Positions 34,963 to 43,430 of a stretch of DNA of 64,000 bases are shown piece by piece (position 1 is the first letter of the stretch; every line of letters starts with the position of its first letter). Below the pieces are notes generated by a model that was not told the DNA's origin, made no database searches, and saw only the letters and a list, made by a program, of their open reading frames with translations. The stretch is taken from contig NZ_JAJIWP010000007.1 in assembly GCF_020880975.1 (NCBI RefSeq), positions 1 to 64,000 of the forward strand, read 5' to 3'. The translations under genes and the position numbers were made by a program. The stretch comes from Mucilaginibacter sp. UR6-1. GTDB lineage: Bacteria > Bacteroidota > Bacteroidia > Sphingobacteriales > Sphingobacteriaceae.

Positions 34963-37473
34963 ATGTTTAAAAGATTATCCACCCTGTTGGTATGCCTCGG
35001 TTTGTTTGTAAATGCCCTGGCGCAAAAAATACAATCGCCCGATGAGTTTTTGGGTTACAGCCTTGGCGCGCGCTTTACGCCACATGCCCGCATTGCCGAA
35101 TACTTTAATTACATAGCTAAAACGGCACCCAATGTAAAACTGGTGCCTTATGGTACTACCAATGAAGGCCGGCCGCTGATGGCGATGTTCGTAGCATCGG
35201 CGGAAAATATTGGCAGGTTGGAGGAGATCCGCAAAAATAATTTAAGCCTTGCCGGGATAGAAAAAGCGGCGGGCAGCATTAACAGCAGCACACCGGTTAT
35301 TGTATGGCTGAGCTTTAATGTGCACGGTAACGAGCCAAGTTCGAGCGAGGTATCTATGCAAACGCTGTATGATATGGTGGACCCTGCAAATACCCGTACC
35401 AAAGCCTGGCTGAAAAATACGGTAGTGGTTATTGATCCCTGCCTTAACCCTGACGGGCGCGAGCGTTATGTTAACTTTTATAATTCGGCCAAAGGCGAAA
35501 AGCCTGATGCCAACCCCGCCGCGCGTGAGCATTTTGAGCCATGGCCTTCCGGGCGTACCAACCATTATTTTTTTGATTTGAACCGCGATTGGGCATGGCA
35601 GGTACAAAAGGAAACGCAGGGCAGGGTAGCGTTGTATAACCAGTGGCTGCCGCAAATACATGTTGATTTTCATGAGCAGGACTACAATTCGCCTTACTAC
35701 TTCGCGCCTGCCGCCGAGCCGGTGCATAAGGATATTACACCATGGCAGCGGGAGTTCCAGGTCATCATCGGGAAAAACAACGCCAAATATTTTGATAAGA
35801 ACGGTTGGGCGTATTTTACTAAGGAGATCTTCGATCTGCTGTATCCGTCCTACGGCGATACCTATCCATTATATAACGGTTCCATCGGCATGACGTATGA
35901 GCAGGGTGGTATAGCGGCAGGCCTTGCCATACAAACCCGTACCGGCGATACCCTTACCCTTGCCGACCGTATAGCGCACCATCACTCCAACAGTTTAAGC
36001 ACCATTGAGGCCGCATCAGCCAACGCCCACAAGGCCTTAACAGAGTACAAAAAGTATTTTGATGCCGGCCGCACTAATCCGCCCGGGGAGTACAAAACCT
36101 TTGTAATACAGAATAGCAATAACGATAAAATAACCGCTCTTGCCGCGCTGCTTAAACGCAACGGTATCGAGTTTGGCTACGGGCTCGACCGTTCAGTAAA
36201 CGGGCTCAACTACATCACCGGTAAAACCGAAAGCTATAAACCTGCTGCAAATGATCTGGTGATAAACGCCTATCAACCCAAGGCGGTATTGCTGAATGTT
36301 TTGCTGGAGCCAAAAACATTTATTGCCGATAGCAATACCTACGATATTACGGGCTGGGCGCTGCCTTATGCCTATGGCTTAAAAGCATGGGCGGTTAAGG
36401 AGTCGTACAAACCGCAGCGCCTGTCTGCACCACCGGTTGATGTGCCGGTATATTCAGGCGAACCGGCTTATGCGTATGTATCGGCATGGCAATCGGTAAA
36501 TGATGTTAAGTTTTTAGCAGCATTGTTAAAGCGTAACATTAAGGTGCGTTACTCCGAAAAGCCTTTTGAGGCCGGAGGCAAAAAATTTACAGCCGGGTCG
36601 CTGCTTATTACAAAGGCGGGTAATGATAGCAAGGATTTTGATCAGACCATTAGGGCAATCTCTACTGAAAACAACCACCCGCTGGTACAGCTTAACTCGG
36701 GTTTTGTAGATAAGGGAGCTGATATGGGGTCTGATTATATTAAATATATCCGTCCGCTCAATGTGGTGCTGGTAACAGGTAACGTAACTTCATCCGAGTC
36801 TGTTGGAGAGGTGTGGCATTACTTTGAGCAGCAGATAAATTACCCGGTAACGCTGGTTAACTATACCGACCTTAGCCGTATGCGCTGGAATGATGTGGAT
36901 GTAATGATTGTTGCTGATGGTTATTATGGCGGCGATTTCCCTTCGGATAAGATACAAAGCTGGGTGAGCAATGGCGGTAAGCTTATTGCCATGCAGAATG
37001 CCGTTTCACAGCTTGCGGATAAAAAACTGTTCAGCATACGCGATAAGGAAGATAAGGAGGATAAAAAGGACGACAAAAATAAAGATAAGAGCAAGGTGGT
37101 ATTATATGCCGACCGGGATAAAGAGGCCCTAAAAAGCAATGTGCCGGGGGCTATTTACAGGCTTCACCTGGATAATACCCATCCGTTAGGTTTTGGTATG
37201 CCTGCTGATTATTACACTCTTAAAATGAATGATGAGGTTTACGATTACCTGGATAACAATACCGGCTGGAATGTGGGTGTACTTAAAAAGGATGGCTACA
37301 CCTCGGGTTTTATTGGTCAAAACAGCAAGGCTAAACTGGTTGATGGTATGCTGATAGGTGTACAATCGGCGGGTAAAGGTACGGTAGTATACCTGGCTGA
37401 TGATCCGCTGTTCCGCAGCTTTTGGGAGAACGGCAAATTGCTGTTCGGCAATGCAGTGTTCATGGTGCAATAA
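34963..37473 (+). CDS. Secreted M14-family zinc carboxypeptidase
   Basis: This 836-residue peptidase starts with a signal peptide (MFKRLSTLLVCLGLFVNALAQ); earlier in-frame starts would bury it, so I choose the ATG at 34963. The M14 domain shows the zinc ligands His121 and Glu124 in FNVHGNEPSSSE, a later zinc His in HVDFHEQ near residue 235, and the catalytic Glu in MTYEQGG. The C-terminal half (about 380-836) is a large region with mixed alpha/beta strands, common in long periplasmic Bacteroidota M14 proteins. It should cleave C-terminal residues from peptides; the specificity is unknown. A strong terminator follows. Confidence 0.92.
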   Translation: MFKRLSTLLVCLGLFVNALAQKIQSPDEFLGYSLGARFTPHARIAEYFNYIAKTAPNVKLVPYGTTNEGRPLMAMFVASAENIGRLEEIRKNNLSLAGIEKAAGSINSSTPVIVWLSFNVHGNEPSSSEVSMQTLYDMVDPANTRTKAWLKNTVVVIDPCLNPDGRERYVNFYNSAKGEKPDANPAAREHFEPWPSGRTNHYFFDLNRDWAWQVQKETQGRVALYNQWLPQIHVDFHEQDYNSPYYFAPAAEPVHKDITPWQREFQVIIGKNNAKYFDKNGWAYFTKEIFDLLYPSYGDTYPLYNGSIGMTYEQGGIAAGLAIQTRTGDTLTLADRIAHHHSNSLSTIEAASANAHKALTEYKKYFDAGRTNPPGEYKTFVIQNSNNDKITALAALLKRNGIEFGYGLDRSVNGLNYITGKTESYKPAANDLVINAYQPKAVLLNVLLEPKTFIADSNTYDITGWALPYAYGLKAWAVKESYKPQRLSAPPVDVPVYSGEPAYAYVSAWQSVNDVKFLAALLKRNIKVRYSEKPFEAGGKKFTAGSLLITKAGNDSKDFDQTIRAISTENNHPLVQLNSGFVDKGADMGSDYIKYIRPLNVVLVTGNVTSSESVGEVWHYFEQQINYPVTLVNYTDLSRMRWNDVDVMIVADGYYGGDFPSDKIQSWVSNGGKLIAMQNAVSQLADKKLFSIRDKEDKEDKKDDKNKDKSKVVLYADRDKEALKSNVPGAIYRLHLDNTHPLGFGMPADYYTLKMNDEVYDYLDNNTGWNVGVLKKDGYTSGFIGQNSKAKLVDGMLIGVQSAGKGTVVYLADDPLFRSFWENGKLLFGNAVFMVQ

Positions 37474-37487
37474 ATCACAATCGTATA

Positions 37488-37523
37488 AAAAAAACCCGGT
37501 AGCTTAAACTACCGGGTTTTTTT
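37488..37523 (+). terminator. Terminator of the M14 peptidase gene
   Basis: A perfect 15-bp stem (37488-37502 with 37509-37523) has a 6-base loop and is bordered by A and T runs. Confidence 0.88.
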
Positions 37524-37612
37524 ATGGCAATTTTTTAGTTATGTGTTGATAGTCTTGCAAATACAAATTAATTATACTAAATATGCAATCGATTGTTGTT
37601 TGCAATACAATC

Positions 37613-37696
37613 ATGGCCGGTGAACATAACCGGCATATACCAATTATAATTTTTTTGTTTATTCTGATCTTCTTTTTAATGATAACCAGGCGGTAA
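37613..37696 (+). CDS. Possible single-membrane-helix microprotein
   Basis: A 27-codon ORF begins MAGEHNRHIP and continues with a run of Ile, Leu and Phe residues before ending MITRR. It would be one membrane helix with a basic end. It lies upstream of the MFS transporter within a 292-base gap. AT-rich DNA easily gives such a hydrophobic reading frame, so it may be spurious. Confidence 0.25.
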   Translation: MAGEHNRHIPIIIFLFILIFFLMITRR

Positions 37697-37765
37697 AGCG
37701 CGATGCTTTCCCTTTATCATTTATAGTAAATTACAGTAACCAACGTATAACCTGAAAACCAATTT

Positions 37766-39304
37766 ATGAGCACTGAAACTCAAACTACCGAAACACCTAA
37801 CCGAATGTTGTTCCTGGCTTGTTTTGTGGCCATTGTTACCACATCGTTCGGCTTTATTTTACGGGCGCTAACCTTGCCCCAATGGAGCGCCGAATTCAAT
37901 TTAAGCAATACCCAAACCGGTGAAATTGCGGGTGTGGGCTTGTGGCCGTTTGCCATCAGCATTGTATTGTTTAGTTTGATAATTGACAAGGTAGGCTATA
38001 AAAACTCCATGATATTCGCTTTTGTGTGCCATATACTTTCAGCCGCCATTACCTGGTTTGCTACAGGGTATACCATGTTGTATGTAGGTACTTTTATAAT
38101 GGCCCTGGGTAATGGCACGGTCGAGGCGGTAACTAATCCGGCTGTAGCCAGCATGTTCCCCAAAGAAAAAACCAAGTGGCTGAACTTTTTACACGCAGGC
38201 TGGCCAACCGGCTTAATTTTAGGCGGTGTAATGGCTCTTTTAATGGGGCCCGAAACCAACTGGAAATTAAAGATATTATTGGTGCTGATACCGGCATTAG
38301 GCTACGGCTTGCTGATGCTGCCGCACAAGTTCCCGCTCAATGAGCGTGTAAAGGCTGGTGTTTCTTACCTTGATATGCTAAAGCAGGTAGGTATTGGCGG
38401 CGCACTGATCATCGTGGGCCTTATTATTTTTCAGATAGGCTCGGTGTTTGGCTGGGCTACCTCGGTAAATGTGATAGTTACGCTGGTTATTGTGGCCTTA
38501 TTTGGTGCATTTGTGCGCACTTTTGGCCAGCCATTGTTTGTACTGATGCTGCTGATTATGCTACCCATGGCCATAACCGAGCTGGGTACTGATAGCTGGA
38601 TAGCAGATTTGATGGGGCCGGCCATGTCAAAAATAGGATTGCAGGGTGGATGGATACTTATTTATACATCGGCCATTATGGTGATACTGCGTTTTTGTGC
38701 GGGCAACATTATTCACCGGATATCGCCATTGGGCTTGCTGGCCGTTTGTTCGGGTATTGCGGCACTGGGCCTGTTCTTTCTTTCGGGAGCTGATGGTATA
38801 ATGATACTGGTTGCGGCTACTATTTTTGGCATAGGCAAAAGCTTTTTTTGGCCTACCATGCTGGGTGTAGTGGCCGAGCGTTTCCCTAAAGGCGGGGCAC
38901 TTACCATGAATGTAACCGGTGGTGTAGGTATGATAGGGGCGGGTGTGCTTGGGGCGGTAATTTTAGGTTTTGTGCAGGATAAATCTATCGATAACAAATT
39001 GCAGGCCTACGATCAGCAAAACAAAACCGAACTTCACAGCACCTACGCCACTACGCCGCGCTCAAGCATGTTTGGTACTTACCAGGCCATTGATGCCGAA
39101 AAACTGGCAGCGGCACCTCTTGATGAAAAGACAACCGTTACAGGTGTGCAGGAAATTGCTAAAAAAGAAGCATTGAAAACAGTTGCCCTCTTTCCGTTAG
39201 GGTTAATGGTATGCTATGGGGCTTTATTACTTTATTTCCGCTCAAAGGGAGGATACAAGGCCGTGCACTTAAGTGATACGGTTACAGCGCCAACACCGGT
39301 TTAG
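37766..39304 (+). CDS. MFS transporter
   Basis: This is a 512-residue polytopic membrane protein with about 12 hydrophobic segments. The MFS pattern is visible in the first loop (IIDKVGYKNSM, in place of the usual GxxxDRxGRR) and in the second half. A hydrophilic region of roughly 70 residues (about 410-480) lies before the last helix. It is the first gene of the starch-utilisation region but has its own terminator, so cotranscription with the regulator is unlikely. A sugar or oligosaccharide substrate is inferred from context. Confidence 0.87.
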   Translation: MSTETQTTETPNRMLFLACFVAIVTTSFGFILRALTLPQWSAEFNLSNTQTGEIAGVGLWPFAISIVLFSLIIDKVGYKNSMIFAFVCHILSAAITWFATGYTMLYVGTFIMALGNGTVEAVTNPAVASMFPKEKTKWLNFLHAGWPTGLILGGVMALLMGPETNWKLKILLVLIPALGYGLLMLPHKFPLNERVKAGVSYLDMLKQVGIGGALIIVGLIIFQIGSVFGWATSVNVIVTLVIVALFGAFVRTFGQPLFVLMLLIMLPMAITELGTDSWIADLMGPAMSKIGLQGGWILIYTSAIMVILRFCAGNIIHRISPLGLLAVCSGIAALGLFFLSGADGIMILVAATIFGIGKSFFWPTMLGVVAERFPKGGALTMNVTGGVGMIGAGVLGAVILGFVQDKSIDNKLQAYDQQNKTELHSTYATTPRSSMFGTYQAIDAEKLAAAPLDEKTTVTGVQEIAKKEALKTVALFPLGLMVCYGALLLYFRSKGGYKAVHLSDTVTAPTPV

Positions 39305-39326
39305 TGCGCTTAAAAATTAAAGGTTT

Positions 39327-39354
39327 AAAGGCAGGTAACCCCTGCCTTTTTTTT
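39327..39354 (+). terminator. Terminator of the MFS gene
   Basis: A 9-bp stem (AAAGGCAGG with CCTGCCTTT) has a 5-base loop followed by a T run. Confidence 0.8.
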
Positions 39355-39470
39355 GTGTAAAAAAATAATCATCATTAAAATATAATGGGTTTACAGCGTT
39401 ACTAACCTGATAGCCGCAATAAGGCATTTTGCTTTTTTATTGCTTACTTTGCAAACAATTAAACCTGCAT

Positions 39471-41111
39471 ATGCGCACTGCCTTGCTCATCTTTCTGCTT
39501 ATAATTGGTAATGTTGTTTTTGCCGCACCTCCTAAAACAGGTGAACTGCTGGACAAGCTTGATACAGAGCTTAGCCGCAAAGGCGAATATGACAGCCAAA
39601 AGGAGCAACGGTTAAAACAGCTCAAGGTAAAACTTAACAATGCGCGTAATAATCCGGCACGCAATTTTGACCTATGCAGCCAGGTTTATGAAGAATATAA
39701 ATCCTATAAATACGATTCGGCTTACGTTTATGCACATAAACTGCTGCAATTAAGCGGGCGTTTAAATGATGTTGGGCGCGAATATACCAGTAAGGTTAAG
39801 GTAGGTTTTATCCTGCTGTCATCGGGTATGTTTAAGGAGGCGTTTGATAACCTGTCGGGTATTGACGCGCGAATGCTTACCGATACCATGCGTTATGAGT
39901 ATTACCGCCTGATGATGCGCGCCAACTTTGACCTGGCCAATTATGATAACGATAACCAGTACTCGCCGCAGTATGTGGAGCAGGCTAATAAATATATTGA
40001 TTCGGCTATAGCTATCAGTACACCCGGTTCGTACAATAACCTGTACCTTATAGGTTATAAAAAGTTAAAGCAGGGTGATCCCAAGGCCGCCGAGGCCGAT
40101 TTTTTAACCCTGCTAAACACCAAAAAACTTACCGAGCATCAACATGCCATTGTAGCATCAACGCTGGGCAATATTTATTTAAACAGTAAGCAGCGCAGTA
40201 AGGGTATTGAATTGCTGGTACAGGCGGTTACCAGCGATATACGATCATCCACCAAAGAAACGCTGGCTATATTTTGGCTGGCCGAGGTATTTTACAAGCA
40301 GGGCGATATAAAAAACGCTTATAAATATATTCAGCAGGCTATGGCCGATGCTGATTTTTATGGCGCCCGCCAGCGCCGCGCGCAGATCAGCTCCATTTTG
40401 CCTATCATCGCCGCCGAAAAGTTGAAGTACAGCGAGCGCGAAAAAACCCGTTTCCTGATCTTTATCGTATCGTTATCTATCCTGGCAATTTTGGTAATCG
40501 TTATCTCTGTAATGCTTTTCAGGCAGTTGAAAAACCTCAAGGCTAAAGAAAAAATTATTGAGGAAACGAATGCCGAGCTTGAAGCCATCAACCTCAAACT
40601 ACAGGAGGATACGCATATTAAGGAAGAGTATATCGGTTATTTCTTTAATGTGATATCGGGCTATATACTCAAGCTCGAAAAGTTAAAGCGCTCTGTGGAC
40701 CTCAAGCTATCGCAAAAGCGGTACGATCATATCCAGTTGATCGTTGATAACATTCAGATCAAAAAGGAGCGGGAGGCACTGTTCCATACGTTTGATCATG
40801 TGTTCATCAAAATATTTCCTCACTTTGTAGCCTCCTTTAACAGTTTGTTTAAAAAGGAGGATCAGATTTGGCCTAAGAGTGATGAAGTACTGAGTACCGA
40901 CCTGCGCATCTTCGCATTGATACGGTTAGGCATTAACGACACCGAAACCATCTCCAAAATTTTGGAATACTCCGAAAAAACCATCTACGTTTACAAAATG
41001 CGTTTAAAAGCAAAATCACTTTACCCGGCCGATGAATTTGATAAACGCATTATGGACATCAAGGCGGTTGATAACACGCGAAGCAGCAAAAAACACCCCG
41101 AAAACGTGTAA
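39471..41111 (+). CDS. SusR-like DUF6377 transcriptional regulator
   Basis: This 546-residue membrane protein has a signal or anchor segment (MRTALLIFLLIIGNVVFA) and a helical, TPR-like sensor region (about 30-310). One membrane segment (about 335-358, FLIFIVSLSILAILVIVISV) and a helical linker follow. The cytoplasmic C-terminal part carries a LuxR-like helix-turn-helix (about 490-530, GINDTETISKILEYSEKTIY). This is the layout of Bacteroides SusR, whose sensor faces the periplasm and responds to maltodextrins. Its position just before amylase and SusCD genes supports control of the starch locus. The start at 39471 is chosen for the signal segment. Confidence 0.87.
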   Translation: MRTALLIFLLIIGNVVFAAPPKTGELLDKLDTELSRKGEYDSQKEQRLKQLKVKLNNARNNPARNFDLCSQVYEEYKSYKYDSAYVYAHKLLQLSGRLNDVGREYTSKVKVGFILLSSGMFKEAFDNLSGIDARMLTDTMRYEYYRLMMRANFDLANYDNDNQYSPQYVEQANKYIDSAIAISTPGSYNNLYLIGYKKLKQGDPKAAEADFLTLLNTKKLTEHQHAIVASTLGNIYLNSKQRSKGIELLVQAVTSDIRSSTKETLAIFWLAEVFYKQGDIKNAYKYIQQAMADADFYGARQRRAQISSILPIIAAEKLKYSEREKTRFLIFIVSLSILAILVIVISVMLFRQLKNLKAKEKIIEETNAELEAINLKLQEDTHIKEEYIGYFFNVISGYILKLEKLKRSVDLKLSQKRYDHIQLIVDNIQIKKEREALFHTFDHVFIKIFPHFVASFNSLFKKEDQIWPKSDEVLSTDLRIFALIRLGINDTETISKILEYSEKTIYVYKMRLKAKSLYPADEFDKRIMDIKAVDNTRSSKKHPENV

Positions 41112-41419
41112 TTAATCCCCGTATTGCAACGGTTTTCAGTATACAAAAGGCTTATTTATACCCAAATTTGTTTAAATTTTTTAAGAGATGTGAAAAAATA
41201 AATAACTGATTATCAATTGTTTATTTTTAAATATTTCAATTTTTTCTTAAATTTTAGCTAAACAAATAGCTAACCGTTTGTAACGTCATCAAATTTGTAT
41301 TAGTTAAAACACTAAGCCCGGCGCTTTCGTATAAGTTAAAACAGCTTCGAAACGCTTTGGCCGTAGTAATTAGCCATTATAAACCCAATTAGCCAGTAAT
41401 AATTTTTTGTAGCAGCTAT
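41112..41419 (+). promoter_or_regulatory. Intergenic region driving the starch operon
   Basis: These 308 gene-free, AT-rich bases separate the regulator from the first enzyme gene and should hold the operon promoter and regulator-binding site. I see no gene, no strong hairpin and no perfect TAnnTTTG with a -33 partner, so the exact promoter is not located. Confidence 0.4.
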
Positions 41420-43279
41420 ATGTATAAAACCTATACTAAAAGTTTTGTATTTGTTGTTTTTTTGTGTTTAACAGGCATTGCCGATGTATTTGCCCAGCTA
41501 AACATAGATAGGGTTGAACCTGCTTTTTGGTGGGCTGGTATGAAGCATAAGCAATTACAGCTTATGCTTCATGGCACCAATATAGGTAAGGCCAAACCTG
41601 TTATTACCTATCCGGGTGTAAAGGTTACCGAGGTAGCCACAACCGATAATCCAAACTACCTGTTTATTTACCTCAACGTTACCGCTGCCGCCAGGCCCGG
41701 TACCATGCGTATAAAGTTTGCGGGTGCAGGCGCTACAGCGGCAATTAACTATGAACTTAAAGCGCGTACCGATCGTAGCGGCGCTCAGGGTTTTAACAGC
41801 AGTGACGTACTTTACCTGCTCACACCGGACCGTTTTGCAAACGGGGCTACTGAGAATGATGTGCTTGAAGGTGTACAGGTTGATCGTAAAAACCCCGATG
41901 TTCGTCATGGCGGCGATTTAAAAGGAGTGGCCGATCACCTGAACTACATTAAGGATATGGGCTTTACCACAGTTTGGTTTAACCCCGTACAGGAAAACCG
42001 CATGCCAAACGGCTCGTACCATGGTTATGCCATTACTGATTTTTATAAGATAGATCCGCGTTTTGGCTCAAATACTCAATTTAAGGCGCTTACTGCCGAT
42101 ATGCACGCCAAAGGCATGAAGGTGGTAATGGATATGATATTTAACCACTGCGGTTTGGCACACCCATGGATAAAGGATAAGCCGGCGGCTGACTGGGTGA
42201 ATAACCCGAAAAAATACGTGCAAACCAACCATGCCAAGCTAACCGCTATGGATCCGCACGCGGCAAAAAAGGAGCAGGATATTTTGCTTGACGGCTGGTT
42301 TGTGCCCGATATGCCCGATCTGAATCAGCGTAACCGCCACCTGGCCACTTACCTTATTCAAAACAGCATTTGGTGGATAGAGTATGCCCGTATAGATGGT
42401 ATTCGTCAGGACACATACCCTTACCCGGATTATGCCTTTATGGCCCGATGGTGCAAAGAGGTAATGGCGGAGTATCCCAACTTCAATATCGTAGGCGAAT
42501 CATGGTATGGCAAAACCGGCGAAACTGCCTGGTGGCAGCGTAACTCAGCCATCAACCCCAATAATACTTACCTTAAAACGGTAATGGATTTTCCGTTGAC
42601 CTTTACTGCCGACTGGGGCTTTAATGAGGATGCTAACAAGAACGGCGGCGAACAATCGGGCATGTACCAGATATTTGAGGTAATAGCGCAGGACTTTTTA
42701 TACCCCGACCCTAACAACATCCTAACCTTTTTGGATAACCATGACCTTGGCCGTTTTACCCGTAAGGACGATAAAAATCTTGACCGCTTTAAACAGGCCT
42801 TCGCTTTTTTACTGACCACCCGCGGCATTCCGCAAATTTATTATGGTACCGAAATTTTGATGGAGGGCACCAAGAACGAAGGCGACGGGCAGATACGCAA
42901 GGATTTTCCGGGCGGTTGGCCAGGTGATAAAACTGATGCCTTTACTGCCGAGGGCCGTACCGATAAGCAGAACGAAGCCTTCAATTACCTGCGTAAACTG
43001 CTGCAATGGCGTAAAACCAATAAGGCTGTTACCGCAGGCAAGCTTATACATTATGCCCCGTACGATAATGTTTATGTATACGCCCGCATTTATGGCGATA
43101 AAACCGTGCTGGTAATGCTCAATGGCTCAGGCAAGGATCAAACCCTGGACATGGAACGTTTTACCGATGTTACCGGAAAGCATACTGCCGGTACCGATGT
43201 AATAACGGGCAAGGCCGTAACCATAAGCAAAAACCTTACTGTACCCGCCCGGGGGCAGTATATACTCGAGCTTAATTAA
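41420..43279 (+). CDS. GH13 neopullulanase/cyclomaltodextrinase-like enzyme (SusA-like)
   Basis: This 619-residue secreted enzyme has a signal peptide ending near FAQ (residue 26) and an N-terminal cyclomaltodextrinase-type beta domain (about 28-120). The GH13 barrel follows, then a C-terminal beta domain. Conserved regions are DMIFNHCG (region I), DGIRQDTYPYPD with the nucleophile Asp, IVGESW with the acid/base Glu, and FLDNHDLGRF. In Bacteroides, SusA is a periplasmic neopullulanase that shortens imported maltodextrins, and this gene sits in the equivalent place. It is the first gene after the regulator and faces the same way. Confidence 0.93.
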   Translation: MYKTYTKSFVFVVFLCLTGIADVFAQLNIDRVEPAFWWAGMKHKQLQLMLHGTNIGKAKPVITYPGVKVTEVATTDNPNYLFIYLNVTAAARPGTMRIKFAGAGATAAINYELKARTDRSGAQGFNSSDVLYLLTPDRFANGATENDVLEGVQVDRKNPDVRHGGDLKGVADHLNYIKDMGFTTVWFNPVQENRMPNGSYHGYAITDFYKIDPRFGSNTQFKALTADMHAKGMKVVMDMIFNHCGLAHPWIKDKPAADWVNNPKKYVQTNHAKLTAMDPHAAKKEQDILLDGWFVPDMPDLNQRNRHLATYLIQNSIWWIEYARIDGIRQDTYPYPDYAFMARWCKEVMAEYPNFNIVGESWYGKTGETAWWQRNSAINPNNTYLKTVMDFPLTFTADWGFNEDANKNGGEQSGMYQIFEVIAQDFLYPDPNNILTFLDNHDLGRFTRKDDKNLDRFKQAFAFLLTTRGIPQIYYGTEILMEGTKNEGDGQIRKDFPGGWPGDKTDAFTAEGRTDKQNEAFNYLRKLLQWRKTNKAVTAGKLIHYAPYDNVYVYARIYGDKTVLVMLNGSGKDQTLDMERFTDVTGKHTAGTDVITGKAVTISKNLTVPARGQYILELN

Positions 43280-43304
43280 TTAACTAAATAAACCAAAAAT
43301 AAAC

Positions 43305-43340
43305 ATGATAAGGATAACAGTAAAAGGCGCCCCCGCCTGA
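43305..43340 (+). CDS. Tiny ORF overlapping a hairpin upstream of susC
   Basis: An 11-codon ORF (MIRITVKGAPA) starts at 43305 and its TGA lies in the left arm of a 7-bp hairpin (43335-43341 with 43352-43358). If translated, the ribosome would melt the hairpin. It could equally be chance. Confidence 0.2.
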   Translation: MIRITVKGAPA

Positions 43341-43358
43341 AGGGCCTACTATTCAGGC
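43335..43358 (+). promoter_or_regulatory. Intercistronic hairpin before susC
   Basis: A 7-bp stem (GCCTGAA with TTCAGGC) lies in the 151-base gap between the amylase and susC genes and is followed by AACTTTTAAA. It may attenuate read-through or mark an RNA-processing site. Confidence 0.45.
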
Positions 43359-43430
43359 AACTTTTAAACCATACAATTATAACTAAGTAAACAACCAATT
43401 AAAGGTTTACGCATTAAAAATTCAATTTTT

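Noticed and set aside
41112-41419. A specific promoter within the AT-rich region before the starch operon
   Set aside because: Several TTTG strings occur, but none combines TAnnTTTG with a correctly spaced -33 element, so I did not mark one.
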